Source: Chrysolina oricalcia (lineage: Eukaryota > Arthropoda > Insecta > Coleoptera > Chrysomelidae). Taken from it: 64,000 bases of DNA. The notes under the pieces are model-generated. The model did not search any database. It was not told the origin of the DNA and saw only the letters and a list, made by a program, of their open reading frames with translations. Positions 32,201 through 44,374 of the stretch are shown piece by piece. Numbering within the stretch: the first letter of the stretch is position 1; each line of letters opens with the position of its first letter. Both the position numbers and the translations under genes were made by a program. The DNA lies in the NCBI GenBank assembly GCA_944452925.2, contig OX101813.2:73071883-73135882 (forward strand), in the 5' to 3' direction.

Positions 32201-32590
32201 GAATCCGAAAATGTACTTGTTCTTCGAATAAGAAGGCCAGTTCATTTAGAAAATGTCGATTTTGTGGATGGGTGCATTTATTTTGTAAAAAAATTGTACT
32301 TCTTCAGTTACATCTTTGTCTAATTCCTTTTTTGGGGTGATATTCGTAATCAGCTTGTCGATATACCTACGTCTGAGCGAAATTTGTGAATTTTGATAAA
32401 TGGAAAATAAAAATTTTCGTAAAAGTGCATTTTTCTTCTAAAAAATTGCAGTTTTTCAGTTCTTCCTTAGTCGAATTCAATGTATGAGGTGAATCCCCGC
32501 AAATATTACTTCATCCTATATAAAGTTTCCCTCTGAATTCCAAAATATACTTGCTTTCGAATAAGAAGGCCAGTTCATTTAGAAAATGTA
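29300..32590 (+). repeat. ~334-bp satellite array, plus orientation
   Basis: The landmark GTCGATTTTGTGGATGGGTG recurs at about 29867, 30203, 30537, 30870, 31204, 31588, 31921 and 32257, mostly 333-335 bp apart. The three units from 30203 to 31204 are nearly identical, pointing to recent amplification; the outer units are more diverged. Open frames of 60-86 codons recur at unit spacing and are translations of the repeat. A LINE fragment interrupts the array at 29577-29850. Confidence 0.92.
29577..29850 (+). pseudogene. LINE reverse transcriptase fragment inside the satellite
   Basis: Reads VTFNGTTSIKMEVTSGVPQG then SVLGPLIFLLYVNDL, and after a 1-nt frameshift FADDTSISWHDS: RT motifs 4 and 5, with the catalytic FADD, of a jockey/CR1-type LINE. 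Both ends are truncated by satellite sequence. Confidence 0.8.
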
Positions 32591-32680
32591 CGTTTTTTCT
32601 CAGTAAATCGTTAATATATACATATAAAAGAGTCGGTTCTAAAACCGACCCTTGTGGCACTCCAGAATCAATTAAGGTAC
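32589..32680 (-). pseudogene. LINE reverse transcriptase fragment
   Basis: The minus strand reads LIDSGVPQGSVLEPTLLYVY then INDLLRK. This is RT motif 4 of a LINE; the remainder is not recognisable. Confidence 0.7.
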
Positions 32681-34019
32681 ACCCTGTGTGTGTGTGAGAG
32701 CATTCAAAAATAAATCAATTGAAAAATGAGCATCAAAAAGAGGCACTTCTATTCCTTGTCAACCCCAACGTATAGCTAATCGACCACTTCGGCGTGCCAG
32801 GAATAACTCCAAAACAAATACCTCTCATGGTTGAATGTTAACCCAATAAACAGCACCATCCACGCTCGGTGCGTAGGTGTGGGATGCTGAGGTCACTGCG
32901 ATGAGATAAGTTGCGCCCGAATAGAAAAAGTGTGCTAGGAATTCTTTGGTAAATATAGATTGTGTATACGGATAGCGGTCCAGCTGGGAGGAGGTTTTAA
33001 TTAGAGACTGCGATCTGTGCAGGAAATTAAAATTATTACTACGAGCTGATATTAATGAAGTGGGTGGAAATTGTAACGGGTCGTCGTCTTGTAGAAAGTA
33101 GATGTACCGTCACCGATATTTTTCATTGAGTCGTGGATGTCCAAAGTGAAGGTTGGCAACTGAGATTCTGATATTTCTCAATGCTAGAACACGGCAAGAG
33201 TAGATGAACACCTCATATCGAGTGGTCCAACGAGACTGAAACAAGATTTCTTTGGTGTTTATTATGAAATAGTTGGAATGCTCAGGAATGATGAATGATT
33301 AACAGTAATTACTTCAATAATTTGTAACGACACGAGAAATAACACACTTGCGAACGGTTCAACAATATATTTTATACTGTCTTCTACAATGAACATATTC
33401 ACCCAAGACTTGCATAATACCTTAGTCACTCTTATCTATTTATTTCAGTAAAAAAACTAACAGCATACCTGCTCGTTCCGTTCCTATGAAATGAACATGG
33501 ACAGGGTGCTTTCGTATATCCGCGTACTGAGTAACTATAATAATAATAATAATAATAATAATATTTATGGTAATTACCACAATAATATTATTAAACGATA
33601 ATAATAACGGTAATAATAATCACAATAATATTAATTAATAATAACAACAATAACAATAATAACAATGGTAATAACAGTAATGACAATGTACAACCGGGAA
33701 GGGGTGTCACAAATTATTTCAATACTATCGAAGAATGTATAGATCTATTATCAAGGTGGCAAATAAAAGTTACAACCATAAAATGTATATTATATCTGAA
33801 AATCCTATCATTTAATATAAAGTTTTATCTTCTCTAAATGTTTGTGAATAGATACAAATAAATAATTTTTTATCTGTCCTATTTATATATTTTTTGCACA
33901 CAATTCTCAATTTCCTGTAATTATCCTTCATCTACCTCGTATTTGTATCGTAGTCGATAAAATAAATAAATAATTGTACAGAAACTGACGAGCTAATAAC
34001 TATAATCACAAGCGTCTTT
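32681..34019. other. Spacer between the two satellite arrays
   Basis: Mostly anonymous unique-looking sequence, somewhat GC-richer at 32750-33250, with no supportable gene. It holds the (TAA)n tract listed separately. Confidence 0.45.
33536..33685. repeat. Imperfect (TAA)n/(AAC)n microsatellite
   Basis: A pure (TAA) run at 33536-33565 decays into mixed AATAATAACAAT units up to about 33685. Confidence 0.9.
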
Positions 34020-37000
34020 TTATCTTTTAATTCGAAGAACAAGTACATTTTCGGATTCAGAAGGAAATTTTCCACAAGATCAAGTAATACTCGTGAGGAT
34101 TCCGTATTTTTTGTATATTCCCAGGCGATCAATGTCGAAAAATTCAATATTCGAGATTGAAGGCAATCGAATTTTGCGAAAAAATTTATTTTCCATTTTT
34201 CAAAAATCTAAAATTTCCCTCAAACGTATCTCGACGAATTGATGTCGTATATCACATAAAAAATTTAATTCAACATAGGGGTAGCTAAATAAGGGCAACT
34301 ATTTCGACAAAAAATGCACTGAAGTAAAAATACACCCATCCATAAAATTGATATTTTCTAAATGAACTGTCCTTCTTATTCGAAGAACAAGTACATTTTC
34401 GGATTCAGAAGAAATATATTTATAGGATCAGGTAATACTCGTGGGGATTCTGCATTTTTGAATAATTTCCAGGAGATCAAACTCAAAAATTGCTATATTC
34501 GATATTGAAGAAAATCGAATATTGCGAAAATTCTTATTTTCCATTTTTCAAAAAATCGCAAACTCCTCTCAAATGCATCTTGACGAGCTGATTTCCAAGA
34601 TCACCTCAAAAATTGAATTCGACATAGGGGTAAATGAAAAAGTGCGATTTTTTCGAAGAAAAAATACACCCATCCACAAAATCGACATTTTATAAATGAA
34701 CTGCCCTTCTTATTCGAAAAACAGGTACATTTTTGGATTCAGAAGAAATTTTTCTATAGGATCAGGTAATAATCGCGGGGATTCTGTATTTTTGAATAAT
34801 TTCCAGGGGATCAAACTCGAAAATTGCTATATTCAATATTGAAGAAAATCGATTATTGCGAAAATTCTTATTTTCCATTTTTCAAAAAATCGCAAAGTTC
34901 TTTCAAATGCATCTTGACGAGCTGATTTCGAAGATCACCTTAAAAATTGAATTCGACATAGGAGTAAATAAAAAAGTGCGATTTTTTCGAAGAAAAAATA
35001 CACCCATCCACAAAATCGACATTTTCTAAATAAACTTGCCTTCTTATTCGAAGAACAAGTTCATTTTCGGATTCAGAAGGAATTTTTCTATAGGATCAGG
35101 TAACACTCGCGGGGATTCTGCATTTTTGAATAATTTCCAGTGGATCAAACTCGAAAATTGCTATATTCAATATTGAAGAAAATCGAATATTGCGAAAATT
35201 CTTATTTTCCATTTTTCAAAAAATCGCAAACTCCTTTCAAATGCATCTTGACGAGCTGATTTCGAAGATCACCTTAAAAATTGAATTCGACATAGGGGTA
35301 AATAAAAATATGCGATTTTTTCAAAGAAAAAATACACCCATCCACAAAATCGACATTTTCTAAATAAACTTGCCTTCTTATTCGAAGAACAAGTACATTT
35401 TCGGATTCAGAAGGAATTTTTCTATAGGATCAGGTAATAATCGCGAGGATTCTGCATTTTTGAATAATTTCCAGGGGATCAAACTCGAAAATTGCTATAT
35501 TCAATATTGAAGAAAATCGAATATTGCGAAAATTCTTATTTTCCATTTTTCAAAAAATCGCAAACTCCTTTCAAATGCATCTTGACGAGCTGATTTCGAA
35601 GATCACCTTAAAAATTGAATTCGACATAGGGGTAAATAAAAATATGCGATTTTTTCAAAGAAAAAATACACCCATCCACAAAATCGACATTTTCTAAATA
35701 AACTTGCCTTCTTATTCGAAGAACAAGTACATTTTCGGATTCAGAAGGAATTTTTCTATAGGATCAGGTAATAATCGCGAGGATTCTGCATTTTTGAATA
35801 ATTTCCAGGGGATCAAACTCGAAAATTGCTATATTCAATATTGAAGAAAATCGAATATTGCGAAAATTCTTATTTTCCATTTTTCAAAAAATCGCAAACT
35901 CCTTTCAAATGCATCTTGACGAGCTGATTTCGAAGATCACCTTAAAAATTGAATTCGACATAGGGGTAAATAAAAATGTGCGATTTTTTCGAAGAAAAAA
36001 TACACCTATCCACAAAATCGATATTATCTAAATGAACTGGCCTTCTTATTTGAAGAACAAGTACATTTTCGGATTCAGAAGAAATTTTTCTATAGGATCA
36101 GGTAATACTTGCAGGGATTCTGCATTTTTGAATAATTTCCAGTGGATCAAACTCGAAAATTGCTATATTCGATATTGAAGAAAATCTAATTGCGAAAATT
36201 CTTATTTTTCATTTTTCAAAAAATCGCAAACTCTTTTCAAATGCATCTTGACGAGCTGATTTCGAAGATCACCTCAAAAATTGAATTCGACATTGGGGTA
36301 AATGGAAAAGTGCGATTTTTTCTAAGAAAAAATACACCCCTCCACAAAATCGACATTTTCTAAATGAACTGGCCTTTTTATTCGAAGAAAAAGTACATTT
36401 TTGGATTCAGAAGAAATTTTTCTATAGGATCAGGTAATAATCGCGGGGATTCTGTATTTTTGAATAATTTCCAGGGGATCAAACTCGAAAATTGCTATAT
36501 TCAATATTGAAGAAAATCGAATATTGCGAAAATTCTTATTTTCCATTTTTCAAAAAATCGCAAACTCCTTTCAAATGCATCTTGACGAGCTGATTTCGAA
36601 GATCACCTTAAAAATTGAATTCGACATAGGGGTAAATGGAAAAGTGCGATTTTTTCTAAGAAAAAATACACCCATCCACAAAATCGACATTTTCTAAATA
36701 AACTGGCCTCCTTATTCGAAGAACAAGTACATTTTCGGATTCAGAAGAAATTTTTCTATAGGATCAGGTAATATTCGCGGGGATTCTGCATTTTTGAATA
36801 ATTTCCAGGGAATCAAACTCGAAAATTGTTGTATTTGATATTGAAGAAAATCAAATATTGCGAAAATTTTTTATTCTCCATTTTTCAAAAAATCGCAAAC
36901 TCAACTCAAATGCATCTTTACGAGCTGATTTCAAATATCACCTCAAAAAGTTAATTCGACAAAGGGGTAGAAAAGTGCGATTTTCTCGAAGAAAAAATAC

Positions 37001-38075
37001 ACCTCTCCACAAAATCGACATTTTCTAAATGAACTGGCCTTCTTATTGGAAGAACAAGTACATTTTCGGATTCAGAAGAAAATTTTCTATAGGATCAGGT
37101 AATATTCGCGGGGATTCTGCATTTTTGAATAATTTCCAGTGGATCAAACTCGAAAATTGCTATATTCGATATTGAAGAAAATCGAATATTGCGAAAATTC
37201 TTATTTTCCATTTTTCAAAAATTCGCAAACTCCTCTCAAATGCATCTTGACGAGCTGACTTCCAAGATCACCTCAAAAATTTAATTCGACAAAGGGGTAA
37301 ATGAAAATGTGCTATTTTTTCGAAGAAAAAATACACCCATCCCCAAATCGACATTTTCTAAATGAACTAGCCTTCTAATTCGAACAACAAGTACATTTTC
37401 GGATTCAGAAGAATTTTTTTTTGAAGGACTAGGTAATATTCGCGGGGTTTCTGCATTTTTGAAGTATTCCCAGGCAATCAAAGTCGAAAAATGCAATATT
37501 CGATATTGAAGGAAATCGAATTATACAAAAATTTTCATTTTTCACATTCCAAAAAATTCACAAAATTTATTCAAACGTATCTAGACAAGCTGAATATCGC
37601 CTCAAAAATTGAATTCGACAAAGTGGTAAATGAAAAAGTGTAATTTTTTCTATGCAAAAATTCACCCATCCTCAGAATCGACATTTTCTCAATGAACTAG
37701 CCTTCTAATTCCAAAGACAAGTATATTTTCGGATTCAGAACGAAATTTTATTTAATATTAAATAATATTCGCGCATTTTTTAATTATCCCCAGGCGATCA
37801 AAGTCGAAAAATGCAATATTCGGTATTGAAGGATGTCGAATTTTGCGAAAAAATGTATTTTCCATTTTTCAAAAAATCACAAACTCTCCTCATACGTATC
37901 TCGACGAGCAGATATTGAAAATCACCTTGAAAATTGAATTCTACCAAGGAGGGAACTGAAAATGTTCAAATTTTTTGACGAAAATTGCACCCATTCACAC
38001 AATCGACATTTTCTAAACGAACTGGCCTTCTAATCAGAGGAACAAGTACAAATTTGGATCCAGAAGGGATCCGCA
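34020..38075 (-). repeat. ~334-bp satellite array, minus orientation
   Basis: The inverted landmark (CACAAAATCGACATTTTCTA) recurs near 34349, 34683, 35018, 35352, 35686, 36020, 36352, 36686, 37016, 37350, 37679 and 38004, so about twelve units of 325-335 bp. Units between 34.7 and 36.7 kb are the most alike; the ends are diverged. It is the same monomer as 29.3-32.6 kb in opposite orientation. Confidence 0.92.
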
Positions 38076-38963
38076 GGGATTCTGAATTCTTTAAATATTT
38101 CCAGAGTTTTTGATATCTTTCAGGAAATTTTCTAGGGGCTCCATGTTCTCATGTGTGCAACATAGTTTTTCACAAGCTTCGTGATCAGAAAGGTACAGGA
38201 GGCGAAGTTTATTTTTGAATTTTTTTTTGAGATGAATGATCTAACGAATAAAAGAAAAAATACGTTCATTGTTAATTTTAGTAAGCTTAAAAATTGCCAT
38301 AATGTGTAAAAGCTTAAGCGCATGTTGTGAATTTAAGGCATTTAATTTACCTGACTTGGATTTACGGAAATAGGAAGATGTCATCATTCAGTAAACAAGC
38401 TCAGTTATTGAAACTCAAAGAGTTTTTTTTTCAATATTGAATGGTCTATCACACAGCTGTATCGAATTATCAGATAATTAAAACTTATCTTACAAGCTGG
38501 TTCTCACATTGGGGTCAATGCTGCTGTTAACATCTAAATAAATAATGTACATACTGGTAGGAAAAATATTCGTATAAGGTTGTCTGCGTAATATCGATTG
38601 AGGTTATGAATCATCAATCAATAGACTCGAAAAAAAAACTGGTTAATGAGATTTTTTATCGGCCTCAACGAAAAAGCGAACTGGTAATGGTTAAACGTAC
38701 TTTAATTGATATCAAGAAAAGCGTTGAAAATGAAACTTCCAGAAGAAGAATTGATTCTGAAATTACGTTGCTTGTCGAATGAATGAAAATTTGGTTGTTG
38801 TGAATAAAGTTCAAGAAGAAGAAACTATCCTAAGACCTAACACCAAAAGTACGTCAACGCGAGATAAAAATGGTGATTTATTACTTTTTGCATATAAAAC
38901 GCATATATAGAATATGGCGTGAGAATTACATGTCCTTCAAAGTGATTACGGCATGTTTATCTA
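38076..38963. other. Gene-free stretch
   Basis: No gene is recognised between the satellite and the next transposon; only short open frames (about 60 codons). Confidence 0.4.
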
Positions 38964-39543
38964 CAGTGTGACCAATTTTTAATGGAAATACCCTCTTAAA
39001 ATTTGAAGTTGTAAACCGATTTTAATAATTTTTTTTGAAATGTCAATTACTAAAAAGTCTACCTTGGGACAAAATTTTAAATGTTTATTCCAATTTTCAG
39101 GGCATACTAGCGAAGTTTTTATTGAAAAAATCACTACGCCACTGGATTCAGAGTGCCTCTAAACAGGTGTGACCAAAATTTCATGAAAAAATATTCATTA
39201 AGAACAAAGTTATGACAACTCAAAAATTCGAAAACTCGCACAGCTAACAGTCACAAAAACACCCTATATCAACAGATATAGCCATGAGAATATTTTTTTA
39301 TGATTTCAACAATAAAGTGCGGCCAGATGAAAAAAAAAAACAAATAGCGTAACATTTTTTAATGAAAATAACGGAATTACATTCAAGTTTTCACGCAAAT
39401 TAACTAAAACTAAGACCTAATAGATTTATCATTTTAAATCTTAGTTGCCATGGAAATGATATTACACTTTGACACTTTTGAAAGATTTAAGTGTACTATT
39501 GTCAACAATATTCACCTTACAGTTCTTCGAATTATTTTTTGTC

Positions 39544-40089
39544 ATGGCTGCAAGATTGAGCGTAAGAGAGAAAATTGAAATTGTACGCCTTTCGGGTGAT
39601 GACGCTAGAAGTGCTAGAGACGTTTGTAGTTTATTTAATGAGAGACATCCAGATCGTCCTCGTATTAGCTGCGGTACGGTAAATAAAATAAATAAAATAT
39701 TCAATGAAACTGGTGCAGTATCAAAAATGATGTTAAAAAGTAATCCTGTACAAAGACGAAACAGGAATGACAGGAATGATCAAATCATTTTAGATTATTT
39801 CGGAAATAATCCTAATGCCAGTATAAGGACTGCCACTTTAGATTTGAATCCACGAGAAACTATTCGGAGATGTCTCAAGGCGAAGAATATTAAACTTTTC
39901 AAGCCAAAATTTTTACACACACTGCAAGAAGGCGACGAAGCAAGAAGTCTGGAATATTGTTTATGGGCCCAAGGGGAATATTTAAACAATAGAAATTTTC
40001 TACAAAATATTGTACATACCGACGAAGCCACTTTCACTACAAATGGAGTAAGGAAAAACTTGCGAATATGGACACTTGGCCGATTTTGA
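39544..40089 (+). pseudogene. Transposase N-terminal half (DUF4817/Tc1-mariner type)
   Basis: 181 codons from MAARLSVREKIEIVRLSGDD, with two HTH-like segments (ARDVCSLFNERHP and NPNASIRTATLDLNPRETI) and the first catalytic Asp (D160) in NIVHTDEATFTTNG. Homology ends at about residue 170. The second and third Asp are not found downstream, so the gene is 3'-truncated. Its nearest relative here is the DD41D transposase at 14452 (IIWSDEANF). The ATG chosen is the one with the MAxRLSxxEKxEIV start seen in such families; an upstream in-frame ATG at 39469 lies in the TIR-proximal leader. I cannot state the D-D spacing. Confidence 0.7.
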
Positions 40090-40689
40090 CGAAATTTTCA
40101 CAGATGCCTTAAAACAGCGAATAATTTATGTCCAGCTAATTTTTTTTGCGGAAATCATGTTTTTTTTGGATTTTTTCGATAAAATGTGTGGCAGTACCTA
40201 CCCTACAAATACATAAATTATAACCAGTTTAAATTGAACCAACTGACTGCTTCTGTGATGTTTATTCACTTCCAACAAATGCCAATAACTTTAAAATGCT
40301 CATTCCAAGCCATACAAGAAACCATTCATATAGGGAACGGTTTTAAATTATTAGTTTCAATTCATTTGAAAATTGAAATTGAAATTCATATATTGATGCA
40401 AGTGTCAAATGTCAAACAAGCGAAGAGACTAAAAAGAGAACAAAGCGACGTTGCCAGTTTTTTTTTAATTCCTGCATACCTGGATCAGTTTGCATGTGAT
40501 TTTTTTTTCGGAAATAGATTGAAAATACTTATCAGAAAAATTGTTGAATTTGAGTCTGTATTTTGTGTTGATGAAATGAAGAAGGAATCTTGAGCGGTTG
40601 GCGTGAGAACGTATGCGGAAACATCAGTTTTTGTTTTCTACTCCTGATTCTATCACTTTTAAGCGTTTCAAACGTCACTGCACTCATCG

Positions 40690-41540
40690 TCACTATGCTC
40701 GCGTCGCTAGCCCCTATTACGTCCCGACCTTACTGTAGACAGATCTAAACTTCTAAAGTAAAAGAAGGGAAAACAACCTAACCTAACTTTGGCACTTTTG
40801 TTACAGACGTTGCTTTCGATCTATTCACTCTTTAGTTTTGAAACCGTTGTAATAATTGCTTGCTGCGCTCGCCGTCATCATGCTCGCTTCGCTCGCCCCT
40901 ATTCCGCCCCGACAACTGCAGATTCAATCTTTTCACCTAAAAGAAGGGAAAACCACCTAACCTAACTTTTGCATTTTTGTTACAGAAGTTGCTTACAATC
41001 CGATCACTTTTTAGCGTTGAAAACGATAACAAAAATAGTTGCTCGCTGCGCTCGCCGACATATTATGCTCGCTTCGCTCGCCCCTATTCCGCCCAACAGC
41101 TGCACTCATGTTCTATTTTCTGACGTAAAAAGAAGGGAAAACCACCTAACCTAACTTTGGCACTTTTGTTACGGAAGTTGCTGACTATTCGATTACTTTT
41201 CAACGTTGAAAACGTAAATAAAAATAGTTGCTTGCTGCACTCGCAGTCATTATGCTCGCTTCGCTCGCCCCTGTTCCGCCCCGACAGCTGCACACAGATT
41301 CCATTTCCTAACGTAAAAGAAGGGAAAACCACCTAACCTAACTTTGGCACTTTTGTTACAGAACACTTTTTATCGTTGAAACCCTAAATAAAAACAGATG
41401 CTCGCTGCGCTCGCCGTCATTATGCTCGCTTCGCTCGCTTCGCTCGCTCCTATTCTGCCTCGATAACTGCTCACAGATTCAATCTTTTAACGCAAAAAAA
41501 AGGGAAAATCACCTAACCTAAATTGGAACCCTTGGAAATA
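40690..41540 (+). repeat. ~185-bp satellite, about five units, GC-richer
   Basis: CACCTAACCTAACTTTGGCA recurs near 40773, 40955, 41141, 41329 and 41511 (spacing 182-188 bp). Each unit also holds TGCTCGCTTCGCTCGCCCCT and AAAAGAAGGGAAAA. The CCTAACCTAA within is two copies of the insect telomere repeat complement, but it is embedded in a longer monomer and is not a telomere. Confidence 0.9.
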
Positions 41541-41545
41541 TTCGC

Positions 41546-41690
41546 AATTTTTTTGTGATTCGACCCATACGGCGAAAAAATAACTGTTATATAACAGACT
41601 GAAAAATTACATGTTATCATTCATCATTCAGCAGTTCATTTTTTCGCCGTGTAAGTCGAATCGGAAGAAAATTGCGAAAATTCGCAAGGA
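41546..41690. repeat. Small inverted-repeat (hairpin) element
   Basis: GATTCGACCCATACGGCGAA at 41558 faces TTCGCCGTGTAAGTCGAATC near 41645, with TTCGCAATTTT outside facing AAAATTGCGAA. Arms are about 45 bp around a ~45-bp loop. Confidence 0.7.
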
Positions 41691-41904
41691 TATGAACGAG
41701 CCTTTAGGAGGAAACATTCGTAAGCGCTACGACAAATGTATCGAAATATAGTAGATGGATTAGTAGAGGCTACTAGAATATGAGTTAGAATTCATTGTTG
41801 CACTTAATCGAAAAATTTCAATAATTAGTTATCATAGTTATGTTTATTAGAATTTTTTGCTTCATTATTAGTTAAATTGTGTGAATGTAATTCCGTTATT
41901 TTTA

Positions 41905-42455
41905 CTAATAATAAAATGGATTAAGCAATCCAGACTTCTGCATTTAACCTATACAATAGGTATAATCGTCGTCAAGTCTCCAACAGAAAACAACTACTGC
42001 CCCCTACGACCATCGAATTATATCTGTTAGATTCTTGGCAAATAACTACTTTGCAATGTTCTCCCAATCTCAACGCCAAAATATGTCTCAACCCACACGA
42101 GGGAACACCTACGGACCGGTTTCATGGCAGGGTAGCTCACACAACGCAATCGAAAAATATCTTGACCCCAAGATTCGAAGAGCACTCCGACTATGGTGTC
42201 GACTTCGTCTGAAGCCAAATAAATTCAGAAGAAAATATTTGATCACACTACTTGGCAGAAGCCCATTAAACTAATAATAATAATATAATAATAAACTAAT
42301 AATAATAATAATAATATAACAAGAATCTAACAGATATAATTCAATGGTCGTAGGGGGCAGTAGTTGTTTTCTGTTGGAGACTTGCCGACGATTATACCTA
42401 TTGTATAGGTTAAATGCAGAAGTCTGGATTGCTTAATCCATTTTATTAATAGTTT
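41905..42455. mobile_element. PLE-like inverted pair with hammerhead remnant
   Basis: Arms of about 125 bp (41912-42035 and 42323-42450) are inverted copies, with TGGATTAAGCAATCCAGACT outside. CAGAAAACAACTACT and ATTATATCTGTTAGA also occur in the units near 5070 and 9020-9070. The loop holds, on the minus strand, GAAACCGGUCCGUAGG, the 3' half of a family C-like hammerhead whose CUGANGA half is lost, and a (TAA)n tract. Confidence 0.6.
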
Positions 42456-42789
42456 AATGGGCTTCTGCCAAGTAGTGTCATCAAATATATTCTTCTGAAT
42501 CCGTTATTTTTATTAAAAAAAATGTACGCTATCAATTTTTTTTCATCTGGTGGCACTTTATTGTTGAAATCATAAAAAAATATTCTCATGGCTATATCTG
42601 TTGATATAGAGTGTGACTGTTGGCTGTGTGTTTTTGAATTTTTGAGTTGTCATAACTTTGTTATTAATTAATATTTTTTCATGAAATTTTGGTCACACCT
42701 GTTTAGACATTCTCTGAATCCAGTGGCGTAGTGATCTTTTCAATAAAAAAATCGCTAATAAAAAATCCCGATTTTCGACTAAGAAAAAA

Positions 42790-42965
42790 TATTGTGAGTA
42801 AGGTTATTCTGGATTTTCATTGTCTAAAAAAGAAATAAAGAAAAATTCAATTCTCTGCAATTTTTTATCACAACGTTTCAACTTAAAAAAAAATTGCAGA
42901 GAATTGAATTTTTCTTTGTTCTTTTTTAGACAATGAAAGTCCAGAATAACCTTACTCACAGTGAA
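42790..42965. repeat. Near-perfect hairpin, ~75-bp arms
   Basis: TGTGAGTAAGGTTATTCTGG plus GAATTGAATTTTTC-type sequence faces its inverted copy with a ~25-nt loop. Only a few mismatches, so it is likely a small MITE or a recent inverted duplication. Confidence 0.8.
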
Positions 42966-43279
42966 ACATTGTCAACCACTTTCAAACAAAAAATATCGTA
43001 GTATGCCGTGAAAATTGGAATAAATATTTCAAATTTTGTCCCAAGGTAGACATTTTAGTACTTGACATTTCAAAAAAATTATTAAAATCGGTTTGGGTCA
43101 CACTGTATATTCTAGGTTGAATATTAATCGTATAATCTTCTTTTGGGAAATGAAAACTCTGGATGCACCCACTGCTCCTCCCTAAAGAATAGTATTGTTT
43201 GAAATGTGGGAATAAACAATAGCGTAGTAAAATCTTATTAACTGATTCGACATCAAAATATTTTTCAGTTGTAATACAG

Positions 43280-43675
43280 CAAAGTAACTGATTTTAACTA
43301 ATTTTAAATATGATTATTGTTCCAACCCATATTACTGTCAAAAAATATACCTACAAATTTGGTAGATTTTGAAAAAGAGACTTCAATATCATTTACTTAC
43401 TTATATTCTACTATTTTCAGAGATTCCATTTCTATAGGAAAATTGCATACAAATGGTTTTAGCAGAATTAACTATACGAGAATTCCTTTCACACCACCTG
43501 GTGAATTCTCTTGACAATATATTCATTGTTGCAATGAGCTCTTCTGGCGTATCTGCATCAGCATATGAAGTAGGTATTTTGGAAGATCATTCACATACAA
43601 TAAGCAAATCAGTGGACCAAGAATCGATCCTTGAGGTACACACATTATGTGGAAGAGATCTCTAATCGTCAATTT
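43280..43675 (-). pseudogene. LINE reverse transcriptase fragment
   Basis: The minus strand reads VPQGSILGPLICLLYVNDLP, then (frame-disrupted) DADTPEELIATMNI, EFTRWCERNSRIVNSAKTIC and MQFS. It is the same family as the copy at 50296 (EFTTWCERNSLMVNSAKTIC there). Several frameshifts and deletions, including the FADD region. Confidence 0.75.
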
Positions 43676-44131
43676 TCATTATAATATTTCTGACCTCAAG
43701 ACATGAAATTAGCGACGAGAGGAATTTAATGCAATAACTAAAAATATTATTGCTCCAAGCTCTTGAGAAATAATTGTTACCCCGTCCTGTTTATTGCTAT
43801 ACCACGATGCAATTGCATTTGAAATCAGTCTAGCCTCAAAGTCTCCTTGAAGAATCAACAGTTGACATTATCGAGCCAGAAGTCGATTATAAAACATCAA
43901 CAAGTTATGTTTACGTTCTGTTTCAATTTCGAAGGCAGGATGCCAAAATAGCGGGCGTATGAACAAAAATAGACTTGAAAATCGTGAGTGTACTTATAAT
44001 TCAAGATGTATTGAATCAATACATCGAAACTGAAACGAGAATTTTCAGAGCGAAGTTTCAGTACGATATTAATCTGTACGTGATTCAAAGTCAAAATCAA
44101 CCTAAATATTATTTTATTATTATTATAAGTG

Positions 44132-44235
44132 TCATTCACGATCAACAAGGTGGACTGTTCTGTTATCTGGGGTGCCTCAAGGGAGTATCCTGGGGCCATA
44201 TTTGCTTTCAATTTACATCAACGATATAAAAAAAC
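44132..44235 (+). pseudogene. LINE reverse transcriptase fragment
   Basis: Reads LSGVPQGSILGPYLLSIYIN then DIKKQ, RT motif 4 of a LINE different from its neighbours. Both sides are truncated. Confidence 0.7.
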
Positions 44236-44374
44236 AGTTTTTTTTTCCTGTGACTTTATAAATCTCTTTGCTGAACTTGGCTAATGCCATAAACAAAATT
44301 AAGTTAGAGGTGCTAACTTCACGCGGCGTCGTCTTTTTCAAAAAAATTAGTTCTGGTGGTGGTATTTTTTGATG

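Larger units (their letters stand above)
38964..43105 (+). mobile_element. Second long-TIR Tc1/mariner-type element with nested sequence
   Basis: The ends CAGTGTGACC are inverted and flanked by TA. The inverted match is long but split: 38964-39130 pairs with about 42985-43105, and 39130-39400 with about 42490-42740. The left part carries a transposase N-terminus. Between them lie a GC-richer satellite, an inverted hammerhead-like unit and two hairpin elements. It appears to be an element expanded by insertions whose transposase lost its 3' half. Confidence 0.65.

Noticed and set aside
29307..38060. Recurring 60-86-codon frames with the peptide LHFSTLIAW
   Set aside because: Same satellite monomer translated again and again, with stops in most copies.
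40690..41540. Telomeric repeat tract
   Set aside because: Only two CCTAA units per 185-bp monomer; not a telomere array.
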